Assembly (NCBI RefSeq): GCF_016919725.2
Contig: NZ_JAJERH010000005.1
Span: 1 to 64,000, forward strand
DNA from: Virgibacillus sp. AGTR
GTDB taxonomy: Bacteria; Bacillota; Bacilli; Bacillales; Amphibacillaceae
Direction of reading: 5' to 3'
Length of the DNA stretch: 64,000 nt
Part shown: piece by piece, positions 58,527 to 64,000 of the stretch
Layout of the letters: each line of letters opens with the position of its first letter
How positions within the stretch are numbered: the first letter of the stretch is position 1
Notes under the pieces: model-generated
Told to the model about the DNA's origin: nothing
The model's database searches: none
What the model saw: only the letters and a program-made list of their open reading frames with translations
Program-made: the position numbers and the translations under genes

Positions 58527-59702
58527 TTCTGTTACTTTTGCGATACGGAATGCAGAAGCTAGTTTGATACGGTGATCAAACCATGCAGTAACAACAAACT
58601 GTTCAATACCTGTTTTTACATCTTTATCACGTTCAAATTGAGTAGTTGCAATATCATAATTGTAGTGAGAGTAACTGTAGTCACCCACGATAGGATCGGT
58701 TGCTGCATCTACGAATACAACAGGCTTTCCAAGAATTTGTTCTGGCTGAGCTGAATAAAGTGTTGCATTACCGTTTGCAAGTGTTTCGATGATATCGGAA
58801 TAATCCTGATAACGCATAACGATAGTAGCATTTTCCCGATAATCTTCATGCAAATCAGCAATGGCTGATTTAATAGCTTTATACAGGTTTGCACCATTGA
58901 CTTTCTTAATTCCATTTTGAGTAGAATAGAAAGACATATGCTCTTCTCCAGATTTAGGTGAAGTTGCAAATGCCACTTTCTTCTCTTTTGCTGCTACACC
59001 AGATTGTAGAGATCGTTCAACGTGATTAACTACATTTGCATCCGTTCCTAGCAAAACAGTTTCAGATATACCGGAAAATACTTTAAATTTATTACGAGTA
59101 AACGCAACAACGTCACCAGTTGCTTCTAATTCTTTTGCAGTTTCTTTGTCTGCAATAAAATCATCATCATCGAGAGTAAAATTAATCTTAGGGATTTCTA
59201 AATTGGTGATCTGCGTAAATGTTGAAATATCTCTCAACTGATTTTTAGTATACGGTTCAGCGATAATATCGTTAGATACTGTTTTAGGTAAGAATTTATC
59301 CCCTTTTGTCGTAGTATCATCACCTAATACTTGATATACATCTTCTGAGAGAGGCTCGCTTCTCATTGTTGCACGAATGAGGCTTGCTTTTGCTTTTGTT
59401 TTTTGTTCAGCTGGATTGTTAATGTTTTTAATGCTGTCTTTAGCAGCGAACTTTGCCTTTTGTTCAGCTTCCAGTTGATCATGTTGCTCTTTAATCACAT
59501 CAAAACGAGCTTTCAAATCTTCTTTTGACTTTTGCATTTTCTGAATATCTTCCATTGATGCAGATGGATCCACCGCTTTTTGCGCTAGTTCACTTTCAAC
59601 CTTTTGTAATTGTTGGCCAATCGTAGCCATATTTTGTTTCATTTCATAAAGCGTCTTGTCACTAAAAGTTTGTAGGTTCATTTTCAAATATTTTTTGTTC
59701 AT
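58518..59702 (-). CDS. HK97-type major capsid protein
   Basis: 394 residues. N-terminal delta domain (about 8-105), a charged coiled coil that acts as internal scaffold and is removed by the prohead protease; then the HK97 fold with 'IIAEPYTKNQLRDISTFTQI' near 145, 'RNKFKVFSGISETVLLGTDA' near 205, 'IKSAIADLHEDYRENATIVM' near 285 and 'VDAATDPIVGDYSYSHYNYD' near 335. The ATG overlaps the protease stop and has AGGAGG upstream. The 3' end carries a +1 recoding site. Confidence 0.93.
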   Translation of the reverse strand: MNKKYLKMNLQTFSDKTLYEMKQNMATIGQQLQKVESELAQKAVDPSASMEDIQKMQKSKEDLKARFDVIKEQHDQLEAEQKAKFAAKDSIKNINNPAEQKTKAKASLIRATMRSEPLSEDVYQVLGDDTTTKGDKFLPKTVSNDIIAEPYTKNQLRDISTFTQITNLEIPKINFTLDDDDFIADKETAKELEATGDVVAFTRNKFKVFSGISETVLLGTDANVVNHVERSLQSGVAAKEKKVAFATSPKSGEEHMSFYSTQNGIKKVNGANLYKAIKSAIADLHEDYRENATIVMRYQDYSDIIETLANGNATLYSAQPEQILGKPVVFVDAATDPIVGDYSYSHYNYDIATTQFERDKDVKTGIEQFVVTAWFDHRIKLASAFRIAKVTETP

Positions 59703-60484
59703 GAATAAATTCCTCCTAAAATTGATTTTGTTATTTCAGATTGCGCTTTAGCTTCATCAGCAATTTTCTGCCTTAATTTCATTTCCTTTTGAGAAATTTT
59801 ATTTTTAGAGTCATCCACTACTAATTGCAACTGTTTTGGTACGTTTTTATACCTTTGCAGAAACTCTTTACTAATAGATGCGGCCATATCATTTGCTTCT
59901 TCTACTACATCACAAAGGCCATACTCAAAAGCTTTTTCAGCTGAAAGCCATGATTCAGCATCTAACAATTCCTGTAGCTTTTCTTCAGATAGCTTTTCTC
60001 CAGCTTTGTCTAAGTAAGACTGCATACTTGATTTTCCAATACGGTCAAGGTCGTCTGCCTGTTTTCTTAATTCCGCAGAGTTCCCAATTGCAAATGTCCA
60101 CGGATTGTGGATCATTAACATACTGTTAGAAGGCATTCTAATTTCATCAGCTGCCATGATAATCACACTAGCAATAGATGCTGCTAAAGCATCCACATGG
60201 GCTATGACTTTGGCATCATGACGTTTAAGCATATTATGAATAGTTACACCTTCAAAAACAGAACCCCCGGGCGAATTTACATATAAGTTAATTGTTTCTA
60301 CATCTCCTAGATCATCAAGTTCTTGTTTGAATGTAGTAGCAGAATGTTCTCCTAGTTCATCCCAAGCATACTTGGTGATTTCGCCATAAATAAAAATATC
60401 CGCTGATTTATTATTGTCAGCAGACATCTTCATTTCCCAAAATTTCTTATCTTGTTTATTTGCTTTCTTTCGGTCCATGTTCAC
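59699..60484 (-). CDS. ClpP-like prohead protease
   Basis: 261 residues of the S14/SppA-like fold used by phages to mature heads. 'INLYVNSPGGSVFEGVTIHN' near 65, catalytic Ser in 'HVDALAASIASVIIMAADE' near 103 and catalytic His in 'NSMLMIHNPW' near 124. The C-terminal tail is charged. GTG 60484 has GGTGGTGA six bases upstream; ATG 60478 is possible. It overlaps the capsid start by four bases. Confidence 0.9.
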   Translation of the reverse strand: MNMDRKKANKQDKKFWEMKMSADNNKSADIFIYGEITKYAWDELGEHSATTFKQELDDLGDVETINLYVNSPGGSVFEGVTIHNMLKRHDAKVIAHVDALAASIASVIIMAADEIRMPSNSMLMIHNPWTFAIGNSAELRKQADDLDRIGKSSMQSYLDKAGEKLSEEKLQELLDAESWLSAEKAFEYGLCDVVEEANDMAASISKEFLQRYKNVPKQLQLVVDDSKNKISQKEMKLRQKIADEAKAQSEITKSILGGIYS

Positions 60485-60834
60485 TCTTTATCACCACCTT
60501 TCAAAAAAGCTAAAGGTGGTATATGCGTTATGGGAAATTCAAATTTTGGCAATCCGCTAAAATGCTGTATAAATGTTATAGCGTTTTTGTTTTGCCACCA
60601 GTAACCACACAAGAAAATAATTGAATCGATAAAATTCAGACCATCCATGGAGTACATATTATTAGATATAGACTTAATACTTCTATCTTTCGATACTTCC
60701 GCATGCTCTCGTATTCTTTCCTCGTAAAATTTTGCTGCTTTTAAATTTCCTGCAATGATGAATATGTTTGATTTAGGGTAATCTTCTATAACCCTTTTAA
60801 CTCTATTCAAGTCAAAATACGCTGTTTCATTCAT
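60481..60834 (-). CDS. Unknown protein between portal and protease genes
   Basis: 117 residues: 'MNETAYFDLNRVKRVIEDY' at the start and a Trp/Phe-rich middle 'IIFLCGYWWQNKNAITFIQ' near 75. It overlaps portal by eight bases and protease by four, so it is a coupled member of the head operon. ATG 60834 has GGTGATAG upstream; the longer open frame to 61047 is within portal and not used. No family recognised. An inserted accessory gene in an otherwise standard head module. Confidence 0.6.
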   Translation of the reverse strand: MNETAYFDLNRVKRVIEDYPKSNIFIIAGNLKAAKFYEERIREHAEVSKDRSIKSISNNMYSMDGLNFIDSIIFLCGYWWQNKNAITFIQHFSGLPKFEFPITHIPPLAFLKGGDKE

Positions 60835-62038
60835 TACTATCACCACTTTTCGAAGTTGATTTCCTTTGTGTAGGATCCATATCAATCGGATAAAGGTCAC
60901 CAGACACCCACAGTTTTGAAGCATTGCCTCCTTCAGGAGGAAGATCTTCAAATCTTCTAACCTCATCTTGTTTAAACCAACCACCACGGATACCAGCTTG
61001 ATAGAATTGCGTCCTTGCAGCTGTGTCACCTCTAAGTAACCCACCAAGATTGAATTTAAAATAGTAACCTTTCTTTCTATCTTCTTTTGTAAGTAGTTTC
61101 AAATTAAACTCATGTTCGTATTGTCTCACGATAGGTGTTAGGGCCATCTGAACATATTGAATCATCATTTGTTCGTTAGATGAGTAACTCTGCCCTTCAG
61201 AGTCATTTAAAAAAGAGACTGGCACGTTAAATACGTTTGCCACCCTCGACCTGGTAATACGCTCTGATTTTAAAGTATCAGAAGCAAAATATTTCTTTTC
61301 AATCGGATCAATTTCTACACCTGGCTCTTGAAAGAGCACACCTCCATTTTCGCGATAAAAGTTTCTAAAGTTTTCAGTAACTTGTTTTCTTTTATCTTTA
61401 TCAACATTCGCATCATATTTCAGAACAAAACTTTCATTTTTCTGCATCTCTGACAAGCTAAATTCTTGGACAGCTTTGTCATATAGTAACGTATTCTTTA
61501 ATACATCTATAGGACTGACACCTTTCCATCTTGAGGAACCAGTAATATGCTTAACATGTAACATATTCATATTATGAAAATAATACGTTCCTCCTACTCC
61601 TATTACTTCATACCACAACGCTTCATCATCCGTATTAATAAATGGAGTAACATAGGATGGATCAATCGGAATTAATGCTTCTGGTTGCATTCTTATATCA
61701 CGAATAATGACTGCATATGCATTACCATATTCGTTTCTGGACACTTCCATTTTGTTGATAAAATCAAAACTGTGCATATTATCATTAGGAGCATTTGTAA
61801 GAACATCGGATGCTTGATTGTGTACTACGTCATAGTTTTGGTACATTTTTAATGGTAGAGATGATAATGTATTAGACAACCTTGTTATCACACTGAATAT
61901 CGTCTCATTAGTAACTAATTTACTATTGTCTATCCCCCAAAACTTACGCCCAACCCAGGAAGAAAAGTCATAAATTGCCCCTTTCCAACCTGCTGCTGCT
62001 CCTTTTACCGCTCCTTTAAATTTACCTACCCATTTCAA
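60827..62038 (-). CDS. Portal protein (HK97 family)
   Basis: 403 residues forming the dodecameric gate for DNA. Family features: 'ETIFSVITRLSNTLSSLPLK' near 45, 'YGNAYAVIIRD' near 105, 'HVKHITGSSRWKGVSPIDVL' near 165, 'IEKKYFASDTLKSERITRSR' near 250 and 'QYEHEFNLKLLTKEDR' near 310. TTG 62038 with AGGTGGTG upstream is chosen; an earlier TTG at 62056 has no site. It lies between terminase and protease. Confidence 0.92.
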   Translation of the reverse strand: MKWVGKFKGAVKGAAAGWKGAIYDFSSWVGRKFWGIDNSKLVTNETIFSVITRLSNTLSSLPLKMYQNYDVVHNQASDVLTNAPNDNMHSFDFINKMEVSRNEYGNAYAVIIRDIRMQPEALIPIDPSYVTPFINTDDEALWYEVIGVGGTYYFHNMNMLHVKHITGSSRWKGVSPIDVLKNTLLYDKAVQEFSLSEMQKNESFVLKYDANVDKDKRKQVTENFRNFYRENGGVLFQEPGVEIDPIEKKYFASDTLKSERITRSRVANVFNVPVSFLNDSEGQSYSSNEQMMIQYVQMALTPIVRQYEHEFNLKLLTKEDRKKGYYFKFNLGGLLRGDTAARTQFYQAGIRGGWFKQDEVRRFEDLPPEGGNASKLWVSGDLYPIDMDPTQRKSTSKSGDSNE

Positions 62039-62057
62039 ACTCTCACCACCTTTCAAA

Positions 62058-63848
62058 TTAACTTAATAGATCATTTACAGAAACAAACTCTACATTCCCT
62101 TCTCCTTTAGGCTCTATTAGCATATCAATGACATGTGTATGTGCATTCAAAGCAGCTGCAAAACCATCTATCTTTCTGCTGGAACTCTGCTTGGATGGCA
62201 TCCAGTTACTATTACGATCCTTAACCAGCTTCACATTGTTAAGATACCAACGGAAAATTTTACTATTGTTAAATATAACTTTTCCATCGAGCATCATTTC
62301 TTTAAAGTTCTGCATCGGACCTCCTAAAGTAAGATGTCCCTGCCTAACCTTCTCTGTGTTAAATCCATAGTTTTCCAATGATTTATTTAGATACAATGCT
62401 TTAGCTTTGTCATAAGTTATCAATTTGATCATGTATTTTTCAGATTGCTCAATGAACCATTCATAAACGTATTCAAACTTTACATAGTCACCTGGAATAA
62501 CCGTTAACTCTCCATCTGCTTTCCACTCATCTAATCTACGTTGGTTGCTATCTCTGTCATAACGAGCCTGTGGTATCCACGAATGAGAGAGAACAAATAT
62601 CGAACCATCATCTAAAGGAAATTCAAGTGCTGCAGCTGTAAAATCTTCTGTTTCAGACAAATCATAACCGCCAACACACTCTTTTCCTTCTAGTTCCTTG
62701 ATATCAATAATTCGTTTGTTTTTCTTAATAGTAGGTAAATCAACAAACGATAATTGATCTACGTTACTGAACAGATTGAACTGTTTCGTCATCCAATCCG
62801 CGCGTTCTTGCGGATTTTTCTTTTCCTTTTTCCAGTCTGTAACAAGGTTTACGAAGTCCATCAAACCGATATTAGGATTGGCCTTTATCCAAAGCTCTGG
62901 TTTGTCAGCCTCTTCTGGTTTGTCCAACTTTGCAATGTAGTAAAATGTTCGCTCGTCCAGATTGTCATCCAGATTCTCAAGACAGTCAGTAGCGTTTTCG
63001 TAATACTGAACCAGTGGACCATCCAGAACATATCCAGCCGTTGTAATGTAAATGATTAAGGGCTGTTTACGAGCCTGGCGTGATTTCTTAATAACATTAA
63101 TGAGTTTGAAATCTTTGAATTCGTGTATCTCATCAAAAATCCCAAGGTGTGTGTTCAAACCGTCTAACCGTTTACTGTCGGATGCTCTAGGTTGAATTTC
63201 TCCATACATCTTTTTATACTTGATTTTATTTCTTTGTGCCTTATATCGTTTTAGTAAGTACGGTGACTTCTCAACCATCGCCTTCGCCTCATCGAACAGT
63301 TCGTGCGCTTGCTGTTCCGCATTGGCTAAAACATAGATTCTGGCTCCATTTTCACCATCAAAACCTAACATATAGTTGGAAAGACCACTAATAAGCGTAG
63401 TTTTTCCATTCTTACGACCCACCATATCTAACGCTTCACGAAAACGGCGTATGCCAGTGTCTCGGTGTACCCAACCAAAAAGAGACCCGATCACAAAATG
63501 CTGCCATGGTTGCAACACTAATTGACCAAAGTCTCCTTTAGACGGTTTACATTTCTTCTCAATGAATCGAATTGGGCGATGACCTTTTTCCTCATCAAAT
63601 ATCCAAGGAAAGTCATCTGTTCCTTGTCTTTCCAAGTCTCTTATGTGCCGTTTTGCTGCTAAAATGTTTTCTTTACTTGCTGGAATAGACCCATCGATCA
63701 ATCTTTCAGCATACCAAGTTGTTAAAAGTTCAGGATAGGGTTGTTCGAGTATTCCACCCCAACTTTTCTGCTCTTTTTGATAAGTCTCCCACCATCTTTC
63801 AAGCTCGGTGTAGCTCATCTCCAAAAGTGGTTTAGAAGTCTTCATCAT
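62058..63848 (-). CDS. Terminase large subunit
   Basis: 596 residues, packaging motor and nuclease. Walker A 'GRKNGKTTLISG' at 144-155 (Arg/Lys-rich type), Walker B 'GIFDEIHEF' near 236, motif III 'IYITTAGYVLDGP' near 262, and nuclease-domain start 'GGYDLSETEDFTAAALEF' near 396. It matches the Terminase_1 family found with HK97-type heads and cohesive-end phages. It overlaps the small subunit by 17 bases. Confidence 0.94.
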   Translation of the reverse strand: MMKTSKPLLEMSYTELERWWETYQKEQKSWGGILEQPYPELLTTWYAERLIDGSIPASKENILAAKRHIRDLERQGTDDFPWIFDEEKGHRPIRFIEKKCKPSKGDFGQLVLQPWQHFVIGSLFGWVHRDTGIRRFREALDMVGRKNGKTTLISGLSNYMLGFDGENGARIYVLANAEQQAHELFDEAKAMVEKSPYLLKRYKAQRNKIKYKKMYGEIQPRASDSKRLDGLNTHLGIFDEIHEFKDFKLINVIKKSRQARKQPLIIYITTAGYVLDGPLVQYYENATDCLENLDDNLDERTFYYIAKLDKPEEADKPELWIKANPNIGLMDFVNLVTDWKKEKKNPQERADWMTKQFNLFSNVDQLSFVDLPTIKKNKRIIDIKELEGKECVGGYDLSETEDFTAAALEFPLDDGSIFVLSHSWIPQARYDRDSNQRRLDEWKADGELTVIPGDYVKFEYVYEWFIEQSEKYMIKLITYDKAKALYLNKSLENYGFNTEKVRQGHLTLGGPMQNFKEMMLDGKVIFNNSKIFRWYLNNVKLVKDRNSNWMPSKQSSSRKIDGFAAALNAHTHVIDMLIEPKGEGNVEFVSVNDLLS

Positions 63849-64000
63849 CGTCGTTATCGCCTTCTAAATTTATCGCTAATCTCGCTCTTGCAGACGGAGA
63901 AAGACCTAAATCAGAAGCAAATGATCGCATTTGAGCAGCCGCATCCTTCATGCGTAAAATAAATGGGTTAGGTTTTCCATCAACCCACATTCCCTTTACT
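63832..64000 (-). CDS. Terminase small subunit, P27 family (5' part beyond window)
   Basis: Only the last 55 codons are inside the window. They read 'GMWVDGKPNPFILRMKDAAA' then 'MRSFASDLGLSPSARARLAI' and an acidic tail ending at TAA (63832-63834). 'ASDLGLSPSARARL' is the C-terminal signature of the P27-type small terminase. The protein binds the packaging site and recruits the large subunit. Confidence 0.88.
   Translation of the reverse strand, partial: VKGMWVDGKPNPFILRMKDAAAQMRSFASDLGLSPSARARLAINLEGDNDDDEDF

Overview
The window reads as a low-GC, spore-forming Firmicute of the Bacillaceae. Gene content and order follow the Bacillus subtilis ndk-hbs-spoIVA-gpsA-der-cmk-sleB-gudB-ypbB-sigX-resE-rluB segment almost gene for gene. 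Sporulation and germination genes (spoIVA, spoVIF-like, YIEGIA, ypeB, sleB) and a bacillithiol-linked reductase (ypdA) support this. Several features point to an Oceanobacillus/Virgibacillus-like relative rather than B. subtilis itself: plsC between cmk and the S1 gene, an asparaginase next to prsW, and two families of non-coding intergenic repeats. The genus cannot be proven from the sequence alone.

Layout. 1-4.8 kb: cheR (cut by the window edge), ndk, the menaquinone/heptaprenyl genes hepT-menG-hepS, the trp attenuation protein mtrB and HU (hbs); folE, which sits between hbs and mtrB in B. subtilis, is absent. 5.3-12.2 kb: spoIVA with a good SigE promoter, yphF, yphE, a SpoVIF-like gene, gpsA, der and a YIEGIA membrane protein with its small partner. 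12.2-18.4 kb: S1-domain protein, plsC, cmk, a PilZ protein, ypeB and sleB. 18.6-24.2 kb: prsW, ansA (the only large host gene on the + strand), ypdA, gudB and mecB. 24.4-29.8 kb: ypbG, an array of four ~152-bp repeats, a short ypbE-like gene, ypbD, recS, ypbB and what looks like a dead ferredoxin gene. 29.8-39.7 kb: rsiX-sigX with a textbook SigX promoter, a DUF4430 lipoprotein plus ECF-transporter S component, resE-resD, resC-resB-resA and rluB.

From about 39.8 kb to the right edge lies a siphovirus prophage integrated next to rluB. Its left end carries lysogenic accessory genes: lipoproteins, a secreted protein, two LexA-box promoters and a PUA/EVE-like putative defence protein. Then, read on the minus strand from right to left, come small and large terminase, portal, ClpP-type protease, HK97-type capsid, FN3/Big_2 protein, head-tail connectors, major tail protein, tail chaperones, tape measure, Dit, Tal, holin and endolysin. 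The right attachment site is outside the window.

The most striking observation is translational recoding in the virion genes. The capsid and major tail protein genes both end in ACT CCC TAA. In both, a +1 slip from CCC to CCT would bypass the stop and add exactly 21 residues that look like the first two strands of a fibronectin type III domain, ending at a stop just after the conserved Trp. The gene right after the capsid begins with what looks like the missing remainder of that domain, followed by two Big_2 domains. A split-domain, in-trans decoration system on capsid and tail tube is a testable idea. The tail chaperone pair also carries the lambda-type -1 slippery heptamer GGGAAAG.

Second, a ~200-bp intergenic repeat occurs five times. 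Each time it starts with AGTCTAGG-like sequence directly behind a Rho-independent terminator and in the same orientation to the terminated gene, which suggests terminator-targeted spread.
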